Assembly: GCA_029204225.1 (NCBI GenBank)
Contig: CM055107.1
Span: 2,571,923 to 2,635,922 of the forward strand
Length of the DNA: 64,000 nucleotides
DNA from: Diphasiastrum complanatum
Lineage: Eukaryota; Streptophyta; Lycopodiopsida; Lycopodiales; Lycopodiaceae
Reading direction: 5' to 3'
The position numbers and the translations under genes were made by a program. Positions 53,370 through 61,800 of the stretch are shown piece by piece; within the stretch, counting starts at the first letter, position 1, and every line of letters starts with the position of its first letter. A model generated the notes under the pieces. The model did not search any database. It saw only the letters and a program-made list of their open reading frames with translations, and had not been told where the DNA came from.

Positions 53370-54362
53370 CTAAGCCTTTGGCAGGCTACGCATAAACTGC
53401 TTCCCAGTAACCAACTGATAGTCACCCTGGGAATCAATACCAGAAAGTAAATGATGCTGACCAGCATGTGTAATCGACAATGTCTGCTGAGAAAGATCCA
53501 CAGCAACAGTACCAAGGGATGAAAACCAATCTGCACCAAGAATAATGTCATAGCGCTCCAGAGGAATAATATAGAAATCTGCCTGTCCAGAGAAGTCACC
53601 AATGCTATAGTCCAAGCCCTGAAACATCTGAGAGCTGATAAAAGTATGTGAGCTAGCAACCTTGACACTGAGAGACTGTGTAGCAGAAATAGGTGTAGCA
53701 CGAATCCTGGTGGAAATGTAACTGCTAATAAATGAGTGTGTACTGCCCGTATCCACCAAAGCAATATACTCTCGTCCCAAAATGCGAACACGTAACCGAA
53801 TAGAACGAGGACCGGGACGCCCAGCCCAAGTAGCATAAGCAAGCTGCGCATGGCAAGCGGCAGAAGCAGAATCATCAGCCGACTCATCAACAGAATGTGG
53901 GTCAGGAGTATCAAGAATCTGGATATAAACATCAGAATCATCAAGAGTAAGAGCCTCATGGTAAAAAACAGCGGTAGGAGGACCAGGAGACTGTCGGCAA
54001 TCACGGGCGAGATGATCTGGACTCTTACAGCGATAACAGAGGCGCTTCTGCTGAATCTTAGCGAACTCTGCGGCTGAACAACGACGAACAAAGGCAGGGC
54101 GAGGTGTAGAAGGACGAGGGGGAATGGTAGTAGAAGAAGCCAAAGTAGGAGAAGCAGTGGAAAGAGGGCGAGAAAAACGAGAAGAAGTGGACAACTCAGG
54201 ATACTTATGCTGCAGGGTAGTAGCCAGGGAGATAACATCTGAGAGAGTAGGAGGCCGAAAAGAGGAAACATCATATCGTAAGGAGCCTCTAAGACCAGCA
54301 ATAAAACGTGAAATAAGCTCTATAGGATGAAGATGATTCGGGCGAAGCCTTCTGTTCGACAC
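53370..54362 (-). CDS. gypsy A gag and aspartic protease
   Basis: 330 open codons. Gag: HLHPIELISRFIAGLRGSLR, RYDVSSFRPPTLSDVISLAT, then a zinc knuckle CYRCKSPDHLARDC near 54000-54040. Protease: EYIALVDTGSTHSFISSYIS (D-T-G) near 53730-53790 and ERYDIILGADWFSSLGTVAV (flap and ILG-x-DW motif) near 53520-53570. The N-terminus of gag is cut by the gypsy C fragment. It ends at a stop (TAG, 53370) before RT. Confidence 0.85.
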   Translation of the reverse strand: MSNRRLRPNHLHPIELISRFIAGLRGSLRYDVSSFRPPTLSDVISLATTLQHKYPELSTSSRFSRPLSTASPTLASSTTIPPRPSTPRPAFVRRCSAAEFAKIQQKRLCYRCKSPDHLARDCRQSPGPPTAVFYHEALTLDDSDVYIQILDTPDPHSVDESADDSASAACHAQLAYATWAGRPGPRSIRLRVRILGREYIALVDTGSTHSFISSYISTRIRATPISATQSLSVKVASSHTFISSQMFQGLDYSIGDFSGQADFYIIPLERYDIILGADWFSSLGTVAVDLSQQTLSITHAGQHHLLSGIDSQGDYQLVTGKQFMRSLPKA

Positions 54363-54384
54363 GAGATCATCCTTGATGAGTTTG

Positions 54385-54870
54385 CCACTCCCCCTATCCA
54401 GATAGAGACATAATCAATCTCAATACCCTGATCAGAAATGATATGGCCTAGGTATTTTGAGTTTAGTTTGAAAGAACTCACATTTCAACTCCTTAGCATA
54501 GAGCTTTTCTTGCCTTAGACTCAAGACAATATGAAGATGCTCTTCATGCTCCTCAAGGGTCCGACTATAAATTAATATGTCGTCCAAATACACCACCACA
54601 AACTTTCCCAGATTTGGATGAAGGATATCATTCATCATCTACTGGAACGTAGCAAGTGCATTCATGAGTCCAAAAGGTAAAACTAAAAACTCATAATGAC
54701 CGTCCTAGTTCGAAAATCAGTCTTAGAAACATCCTTGTTCCTAATCCTATATCGTTGTCAGAAGATGGGGTGGCTACCAGGTATTATATTTATTTTATAA
54801 TCTATGGTCCTAGCAAGAGGTAGACCAAAAGGTAGTTCTTGTGAAAAAACATCGTGAGATTCTAATTTTA
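54385..54870 (-). pseudogene. gypsy family C reverse transcriptase scrap
   Basis: Minus strand: IIPGSHPIF (RT start), a deletion, KTDFRTR, PFGLMNALATFQ-stop-MMND, then [20 protein letters not shown] and LYAKELKCEFFQTKL. The DD box is intact, but an in-frame stop and a deletion of the fingers disable it. It is distinct from families A and B in sequence. It abuts gypsy A gag near 54362-54385. Confidence 0.7.
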
Positions 54871-55115
54871 TATCATGCATTAACTGCTGCTATTTTGTGA
54901 ATTTTCAATATTACATTCACTTCAAGGGACTTAACCTCACTATCATAATACAGTGACGATTTCAAAATCAAATAAAACGACTCATAGTCAAAATCCATGA
55001 TTTTCTCTATTACCTTCACGATGAAACCGTCATGAAAGCGAGTACATTTGTCTCTCCAAAAATAGAGACATTTTATTATCACTATATGCTTTTCATAGTA
55101 CCCCATGGTACCGCC

Positions 55116-55162
55116 ATTATGGTGCCGCCCTCAGACCCGCGGTAGTAGGGCGGCACCATAAT
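55116..55162. repeat. 16-bp perfect inverted repeat with 15-bp loop
   Basis: ATTATGGTGCCGCCCT (55116-55131) and AGGGCGGCACCATAAT (55147-55162) flank CAGACCCGCGGTAGT. GC-rich arms sit in AT-rich DNA, just before a (TTA)n run at 55167-55195. It could be a terminal hairpin or two abutting transposon ends. Confidence 0.8.
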
Positions 55163-55287
55163 AATAATACTTTTTATTATTATTATTATTATTTTTAATT
55201 AAAAACCCCTTATACTAGAGTATTTTAGGGTAAAAAATTTTGAAAAAAAAAGTGTCAGGGTTTAGAAAAAAGGGGGGACTGTACAGG

Positions 55288-55541
55288 GGGCACTGTGGGG
55301 GAGCAGACCTTGGGGTCAATGGGAGTGCAGCATGTGGGGGAGCAGCAAATCCGGACAGGTACACCGTCACATGGGCACTGTGGGGGAGCAGACCACGAAC
55401 CCAATCGGAGTGCAGCATGTGGTGGAGCAATACATGGGGCAGGTACAGTAGCACATGGGCACTATGGGGGAGCAGGCCATGGGGCCAATGGGAGTGCAGC
55501 ACGTGGGGGAGCAACAAATGGGGACAGGTACAAGGGCACAT
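55288..55541. repeat. 85-bp minisatellite, three copies
   Basis: Units start GGGCACTGTGGGGGAGCAG at 55288, 55373 and 55457 (periods 85 and 84). Each also holds GGAGTGCAGCATGTGGGGGA and GGACAGGTAC. It lies upstream of the small ORF at 55688. Open frames through it are repeat artefacts. Confidence 0.85.
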
Positions 55542-55687
55542 GGAGGGATCATCAACAACTGCACATGGGGGAACATGCTGTGGGGTTAAATAGGCACTCA
55601 CGAGGCTGTGAGAGCCAGTGAGAGAGAGGCAGTGAGAGGCATTGTGAGAGGCTGTGAGAGCCAGTTCGAGAAACAGGGTGTCGTGAG

Positions 55688-56053
55688 ATGGCAGAGCGCA
55701 TACCACCAAGGCCTGAGGGCGAAGCCAGGAGGAAGCTCGAGGAAGATGTCCGAAGGCACAACGAAAGGCATCGGAAGCAAGAGGCAGACATTGCAGAGAT
55801 GCTGCGACAGACTCGGGAGAGACACCCAGAGCTGCAGATCCCCGCCCCCGCTGTGGCCCCTGCCCCCGCTGTCGAGCTGGATTTGGATGAGCAGATCGGA
55901 ATGAACTTCACACGACGGCAGCTCATCATGGTCAGGGAAAGGGCTGCCCGCCGTCGGGCTAACCAGGAGGCAGCTCGGGCTAACCGGGAGGCAGAGCGAG
56001 AGCAACAGAACAATGCACCTGACAAGGGCGAGGAGTCTGTGGAGGATCCGTAG
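55688..56053 (+). CDS. Small charged coiled-coil protein, possibly a companion gene of the hAT element
   Basis: 121 codons from ATG to TAG without interruption, GC-rich compared with its flanks. It reads MAERIPPRPEGEARRKLEED, then VRRHNERHRKQEADIAEMLR (coiled coil), a Pro/Ala linker IPAPAVAPAPAVELDLDEQI, a second helix RRQLIMVRERAARRRANQEA with REAEREQQ, and an acidic end KGEESVEDP. No known domain was recognised. It converges with the hAT transposase pseudogene (minus strand, ending near 56553). Codon usage looks protein-like, but neither expression nor membership of the hAT element can be shown. Confidence 0.5.
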   Translation: MAERIPPRPEGEARRKLEEDVRRHNERHRKQEADIAEMLRQTRERHPELQIPAPAVAPAPAVELDLDEQIGMNFTRRQLIMVRERAARRRANQEAARANREAEREQQNNAPDKGEESVEDP

Positions 56054-56550
56054 AAATGTTTAGAGTGGATAGGATCCAGCCGTATGTGGCTGGTTGTTGT
56101 TATGTGGTTTTGGGCATAAGATGAGGCAACATTTAGTGTTTGACACAGTGTAAAGAACAGCCCCAGCCGTATGTGGCGGGATACATAATGTTATTTTGAT
56201 ACCACTGTTGAATTAATGTTCAATGTGTTTTTTGAGCAACACATGCCTGGTGTAATGCAGTGTAATATGTGTGTTTATGAAATGCTAAAGAGGGGGTTGT
56301 ATTTTTGTGTTCTGCATCTGCTATCAATCTCTGTAGTTGAAACTAATTGAAATACGCACATACCATTCGAAATAGAATTGAAAACAGAGCATCACAATTA
56401 CACATTGACAAATACACAATGTGCAGCGAATAGAATACGTCCAGCACTAGATATAATATGGCAAATGGTCTGAATACAATGTTCAACCATCTGGTCGCCA
56501 AACATGGAACATGATATCAAACTGCTAGAAATAAAATACTAGAGCTACAA
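56054..56550. other. Intergenic between convergent ORF and hAT gene
   Basis: AT-rich, with two copies of a CCAGCCGTATGTGGC word (56077-56091 and 56163-56177) and several AATAAA/AATGTT-like words that could serve as polyadenylation signals for either gene. Confidence 0.4.
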
Positions 56551-56552
56551 TC

Positions 56553-59500
56553 AATGCTCTGGCTCTAACTCAGACGAATGCTCCGGAGACAACTCAGGGC
56601 CCCGAGCTGACTCTCGCAACTGCTATCTATGCCTGTCTGGAACTGGCATGGGCTGTGTATCCGAGGAGGAGGACTCGTCGTCATCATCCTCCCAATCTGC
56701 CTCCGCGTCAGCCCCCAAGCAAGCCAAACCAACCAGACCTGCTCCAGTCGGCTGTGATACTGCACCTCTACCTGCACCCGGGGCCCTCCGAGGTCGTCCT
56801 CTCTTCCCTGGCCGTTTCTGTGCTCTGCCTTTCTTGTTCGGTGCACCCTTGGGCCTTCCTGGTCTCTTGCGGATGAGGGGAGCTGTCAATGCCTCATCAC
56901 CCCCATGCAGATCACCTGGCTGGCTAGGCTGGGCCCAAGCTGAGGCCGGCTGGGATAGAGAAGCCAAAGATGGGTGACTCTATGCAGCGGATACTGGAGG
57001 ATAGGTCCGTGGAGTGTGTGCCCGTGGGCCTGCTGCTGGTGGAGGAACTGGCTGTGGAGGGTCCGTCCCTGCAGGAGGCAAGTATAGCGGCGATATGTAT
57101 TGAAAGGGGCGCTGCGGTGGCCGGTACTGGTACATACTGGGTGCTGCCACTGGAGGAGCCACTGTGGATGTGGGCGCTGCAAGGGAAAACCTGGGCACTG
57201 GAGCCACTGGAGGAGCCACTGAAGGAGCCACTGTGGATGTGGACGCTGCAAGAGAAAACCTGGGCACAGATGGTGGCCTGCCATGGAGAACTGGTGCTGC
57301 AAAAGTGGATGGCGATGGAGGGGCTGCTGACCTCAACGACATCGGTGGCACTAAAGGTGTTGTGCGGCGCACGTACACCCTCTGAGAAACTGGAGGAACT
57401 GCAGGCACCTCGTGTAGCTGCTCTGGCTGAGACTCTGTGTAGGGCATGCTGGCTAGAGAGGATGGGGGCGCCCTGACACTCGGCATCTACTGGGCCTCTG
57501 AATCCAACTCTGCAATCAAGTCGTCCAGCTGGGCATCCGAATATAAATGCTCTGGGCTCTGGGACTCATCATGTGCACCATCCTCTGGATCATCCTGTGC
57601 CTGATCCCGTGCCTCATCTTGTGCACCATGCGGACCCTGCATGGCCTCCCAATCGGTACAATCAAAGTCATTTGGCGACTCCTTTGGTGTGCTTTCGTAG
57701 AAATGCCCATGACTCTGTGATGCACGCATTCAAGCAGTTGCAGAAGGTAAGCCCAAATCACTTTGCCCCCTATCAAGAGCCTCCTCCATCATATCAACAT
57801 AAGAAGGTATGCCACGGGCCCCCCCTGTGTGCCCTGCCTGTCTCCCGGTATAATCTGTGGCATGTGTCTCACCTCTACCACGTGATGCACCTGTGACCCC
57901 TACTCTAGGCGTGTGCCCAACACCTATATCATATGCCTCATCCCGCTCTGATCTAGCGAACACAACCCGAATGGGCTCATCCTCATCCTGATCATCCTCT
58001 GACACTGGCTCATCTGCCTCGTACAATGGAGGCTCTCTGTGCTCGAGCTCGAGCTCTCTCTCTCTCTCTCATCTCGGCAAGCTCCCTCTCTCTCTCTGCC
58101 ATCAGCTGTGTGCCCAAGTCATCTGCAGGCATGGGATGGGTGCTGTCCGTAGGCAAGTCAACCTGGCGCTCCAAATATGATATCTTCGTCTGCAAGGTTT
58201 AAAATTTGCATGTCAGAGAGAACTTTATCAAGAAATGAAACCAACATACCAGGAGTCAACCAAACTGCTATGGGAGAATAGCTTATCACCTGCACGCTCG
58301 TAATGGTCTGTCTTCTGGCGAGACGTGCGTTGGTGCTACAGAACACCAACCGCTCCAACTGAATCACTGACAACTGGTTTCTTCTCAAGTGCCCATGTGC
58401 TCCAATTACACTCACACACGGAGGCAGTGCAGTCCTGTGGTACGTGCAATGAAATGCTTTAGCACATGTGCACGGGTGGAAGGTCAACGAAACACAACAA
58501 TGGAGGATGAAATGAAATGCATACCTGAGAAAGGACACGCAGTGCAAGACGCTGTATGGATGGATAGGAGTTATCGAACATGGTCCACCAGGTAATGGGC
58601 AGCTGCCTCCTCTTTGGATCCTGAGCAGCCGGGTGGCCGAACGTGCCCATGCCGAAACGAAATGCAGCGAGCTCCTCCATGAGCCTGATAGGATCCAAAC
58701 CTATGTGTGGACCCACCCTGTGAATGTACTGAAGCCAATCGGCCTCAAGCTCCCTGTCTGCAATCTATGTCGGAGAGAGGAAGAGGGGATGCAGCATGTG
58801 TGCAACGCTGTGGATACTCCTGTGGAAGTAGTTCCACCGTGTCTCCCAGATGAACTTCAGCTCGGTCATCCTGCAGGTGAGAGGCATGTGGTTTAGGGCA
58901 TTACGAAAAAACTTAACACTGACAGAAAAACAAACTAGCAATTATTGAAAAAGATAAAGGCCAATTACATTACTATACTGCTTACCTCTCTGCTGCAAGA
59001 TGGGCAGCTGCAGGAACTGTCCAATCCGGTCCATGAGCTCATATACCAGTCCAAGTGTCGACCCCTCGCTCTCAACCATGCGGAGCACAATGTAGAGTGG
59101 TCGAAGCAATCCTGACAATGTCTGTGCATCCCTCCAGAACTGGTCTCCCCTCACCGTGGAAGAAAAATGCTCCCCATCCTCAGTGTGCTGAAACGTACTG
59201 GCACGCCAAAGATCACTGGCAACCATCTGTAGAAGCTGCGCCCTACACCTGATCAGACGGTCGATGACCACCAAGTCGAATGCAAAGCGTGTGGAGGCTG
59301 GCTTACGGAGGTCCAGATGGCTGAACACCCGGAACATGGCAAGAACACGCCTCTTTCTGGTGACAAAAGTCACCAAGAAGAGGGCCTCACGGACGATAGC
59401 TCTGGGAAGTGCACCTATGCCCCCCATCAGAAGGTCTATACCGTGCGCTGCACAGGGGGTATGAACAATGTGAGGGAACTTGGCCTCTAGCAGTACACCC

Positions 59501-60462
59501 ATCTGAATGTAGTTCGTGGCATTGTCCGTCACCACCGTGACGACATGCTGTGCGCCTATGGACAGGATGGAAGACCTGATGACATCAAACATGAACTCTG
59601 CCGATATGACTCTCCCCCCTCTGCTACAATCCACGGCCCTCAAAAACTGTGTGCCCATGCAACTGGAGACCAATATGTTGAGGATCGGCCTCCTCCTGAC
59701 ATCAGTCCAGCCATCGGACATGATGCTGCAACCGTAAGTGGCCCAGTGGCGACGCAGAGGCTCCATCTCTCTAGACAAGGACTCGACCCTATCCCTCAGC
59801 ATGTGTGTGCGGACAACCTCTGAACTAGGGACTCTCCAGCTAGGGCTGATAGACTGTGCAAGGCGGAGGCCCTTCTGAAGGGCTAAGAGTCGGTGATGGC
59901 AAATGGAAGGTTCAGCTCATAAATCAGACTGGCCACGGCCTGTGTAGCCTCTCTGTCCATGTGCGGCTGATGCGCGCCGCGAATGCTCTGCTGCCTAAGA
60001 ACTCTCCCAACTGGGCGACGGGTAGCGGAATGGTGCACCAAACGTGACGGGAATGGATGATGACACGACAGGCTAGGCGCTAGTAGATGCATCGGCTGTA
60101 GACGTGGAATGGGGAGAGTGGGATGCATCGGCAGGGATGGGTGCAGCAACATAAGTGCGGTGCACTGGTGGAGGGGGAACATCTGGCATGGGATACGAAA
60201 ACTGCTGGCTAGGGAGGTCATCCGGATGGGAAGTGAGGGAGGAAGGGACCTCCTCAACATCCTGGAAGGCCTCGTCACTAGCATCCTGGGCCTGCTCCTG
60301 CTCGGGTTGTGGAGAGTCCATGAGAAAGTCGTAAACTGGGGGAGTGCGAGCAATAGTGGGTGGTGGTGGAACCGCAGTGGCAACTGGCGGACGAGATGGG
60401 ACGGTAAGTGGTTGAAGTAAAGGACTACAGTTGGTCGAAGAAACATTGCAGTTGCTTATCAT
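56553..60462 (-). pseudogene. Second hAT transposase gene (DUF659, dimerisation, AT-hook tail), 5' truncated
   Basis: Minus strand. Pro-rich and acidic N-terminal part (60073-60462), QQSIRGAHQPHMDREATQAV with SLIYELNLPFAI (about 59890-59990), DUF659 core exon (58942-59802), LPITWWTMFDNSYPSIQRLA with LRVLSQ (near 58560-58630), GAHGHLRRNQLSVIQLERLV (near 58330-58400), then a long tail. The BED exon is missing because gypsy A sequence begins at about 60468. The tail (56623-58026) is one frame interrupted by TGA at 57730 and TAGs at 57487 and 56980. It carries two AT-hook-like motifs (KRPGRPKGAPNKKGR, GKRGRPRRAPG). It is clearly related to, but not a recent copy of, the gene at 140-3718. Confidence 0.8.
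58942..59802 (-). CDS. DUF659 / RNase H-fold catalytic exon of the second hAT
   Basis: 286 codons open. SIMSDGWTDVRRRPILNILV (first Asp), TVVTDNATNYIQMGVLLEAK (second Asp), HTPCAAHGIDLLMGGIGALP, FVTRKRRVLAMFRVFSHLDL, LLQMVASDLWRASTFQHTED and YIVLRMVESEGSTLGLVYEL (likely catalytic Glu region). The catalytic blocks look intact, although Cys of the usual CAAHC is followed by Gly-Ile. It lacks a stop-free link to its neighbouring exons. Confidence 0.8.
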   Translation of the reverse strand: MLRDRVESLSREMEPLRRHWATYGCSIMSDGWTDVRRRPILNILVSSCMGTQFLRAVDCSRGGRVISAEFMFDVIRSSILSIGAQHVVTVVTDNATNYIQMGVLLEAKFPHIVHTPCAAHGIDLLMGGIGALPRAIVREALFLVTFVTRKRRVLAMFRVFSHLDLRKPASTRFAFDLVVIDRLIRCRAQLLQMVASDLWRASTFQHTEDGEHFSSTVRGDQFWRDAQTLSGLLRPLYIVLRMVESEGSTLGLVYELMDRIGQFLQLPILQQRGKQYSNVIGLYLFQ

Positions 60463-60467
60463 GTTTT

Positions 60468-61549
60468 CATGGAGTTTGATTACTCCTGCCCAATTTATGG
60501 TGGTGGTAGATCGGTTCTCGAAACAGGCACACTTTATACCGGTCCGCAGTACTATTACAGCTGAGCAGTGCGCACGTCTTTTTCTATCAGATATTTTTCG
60601 CCTGCATGGTATGCCACGTACTATCCTATCTGATCGGGATAGTAAGTTTACATCTACGTTCTGGACAGAGCTTATGCGTATTTTGGATGTACAGCTTCTG
60701 ATGGGTACTGCTTATCATTCTACTGCTGATGGGCAGACTGAGGTCCTTAATCGGATCCTTGAGGATTACCTTCGACATTTTGTTTCTCCTTCCGGGAAGG
60801 ATTGGGACCAGCATTTATATTTGGCAGAGTATAGCTATAATAGCTCTGTTAGTACCAGCACTGGAGTTTCACCTTTCTTATTGGCTCATGGGTATGCTCC
60901 ACTTTTGCCAGGGGTGCCTCTTCCTCCTGATGATACACCAATTACCATTGCTTCTTTTCTATCCGGTGCTCGTGAACTTATTGCTAGGGCTACTACTCAC
61001 TTACAGCATGTTCAGCAGCTCTATCAGACTTCTGTTTATCGCCATCGCCGTCATGTTGAGTTTCAGGTTGGTGATATGGTTTACCTCCGGTTACGCTTTG
61101 CACGTCATCACTTTGTTCAGGGTCACGCTTCTACTGAGAAGCTTGCACCACGCTACTATGGGCCTTACTGTATCTTGGATCCCCTCAGCCCTGTTACATA
61201 CCGGTTACAGTTGCCTGATTCTACACGAGCTTGTGATATCTTACATGTTAGCCTGTTACGAGCTGCCATTGAGGATGATGCTCCTCGCGATCTCACATTT
61301 CCTACAGAGCCAGAGCTGTTCCCTTTTTTGTTCGCCGCCATCCATCAGGTTCGCCTTCAGTACAGTCGACGTCGCAGGCAGGTTCAGTTTTTAGTACAGT
61401 GGGATGGTCGTCCTCTTGAGGAGGCTACTTGGGAGCCTATTGATGTGTTTTATCATACACCATTATTGGCATATCAGGCTCGAGCCCTCATGGCTTTAGT
61501 TCTCTCCTCTACTACAGATGTCATTGTAGATGTTCCCTCTGCTTCATGA
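60468..61549 (+). pseudogene. gypsy A integrase core, C-terminal domain and chromodomain, 5' truncated
   Basis: Opens within the integrase core (FMVVVDRFSKQAHFIPVRST) and runs without a stop: RTILSDRDSKFTSTFWTELM (second Asp), HSTADGQTEVLNRILEDYLR (Glu), VEFQVGDMVYLRLRFARHHF (C-terminal barrel), LAPRYYGPYCILDPLSPVTY, DILHVSLLRAAIEDD and a chromodomain VQFLVQWDGRPLEEATWEPI, ending PSAS at 61549. It is the 3' portion of the family seen at 6247 and 51710. It has no RT or LTR and is joined to the second hAT at about 60463-60468. It would be the best guide to the complete family A integrase. Confidence 0.85.
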
Positions 61550-61609
61550 TTCGGCTAGCTATGACTATTCTTTAAAGTGAGAAGAATTTCTTTCATAGAA
61601 ATAATTTAG

Positions 61610-61800
61610 CAGAAACATCTTTAACATCCTAGAGAGTGTTTAGAATGTCCCATACTTTCTTGGAAGTTTGGGCTTTGCTTACATGACCAAGCAACGAATC
61701 ATGAATATTCAAGATTAGTAAAGCAAAGGCTCTTTTATCCTTTACTTTCCACTTTATAAATGCTTGCTGATCTGCTAGAGGTTTTTTCTAATTCTTTCTC
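61610..61800 (-). pseudogene. Ty1/copia gag relict (UBN2-like)
   Basis: Minus strand reads DQQAFIKWKVKDKRAFALLI, LNIHDSLLGHV and QTSKKVWDILNTL, then stop. The W-x-x-KDxRA and TSKxxWDxL blocks are standard for plant copia gag. The DNA on both sides was not recognised. Confidence 0.6.

Larger units (their letters stand above)
51710..54362 (-). mobile_element. Ty3/gypsy family A, gag to start of integrase
   Basis: Minus strand: gag with zinc knuckle, protease, RT, RNase H and the first integrase residues (LLFDAHASPIGG), ending near 51712 where unrelated DNA begins. No LTR is present. It is the most complete copy of the coding region of family A here; fragments of the same family lie at 6247-7488 and 60468-61549. 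Confidence 0.85.

Noticed and set aside
53291-54301. 336-codon Leu-rich minus-strand frame
   Set aside because: It overlaps the gag-protease frame with D-T-G and the zinc knuckle in the alternative frame; it is a shadow.
55090-55200. Helitron 3' end (hairpin near 55116-55162)
   Set aside because: A hairpin is present, but no CTRR terminus follows at the right distance and no Rep/helicase gene is nearby.
55215-55709. 164-codon minus-strand frame with His/Pro repeats
   Set aside because: It reads through the 85-bp minisatellite and has no domain.
56970-57476. 168-codon plus-strand frame opposite the hAT tail
   Set aside because: Antisense of the Pro/Ser-rich tail; the minus frame holds the AT hooks and continues the hAT gene.
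6247-61549. Gypsy A fragments at 6247-7488 and 60468-61549 as two halves of one element
   Set aside because: They overlap by about 200 bp of integrase core sequence, so they must come from different copies.
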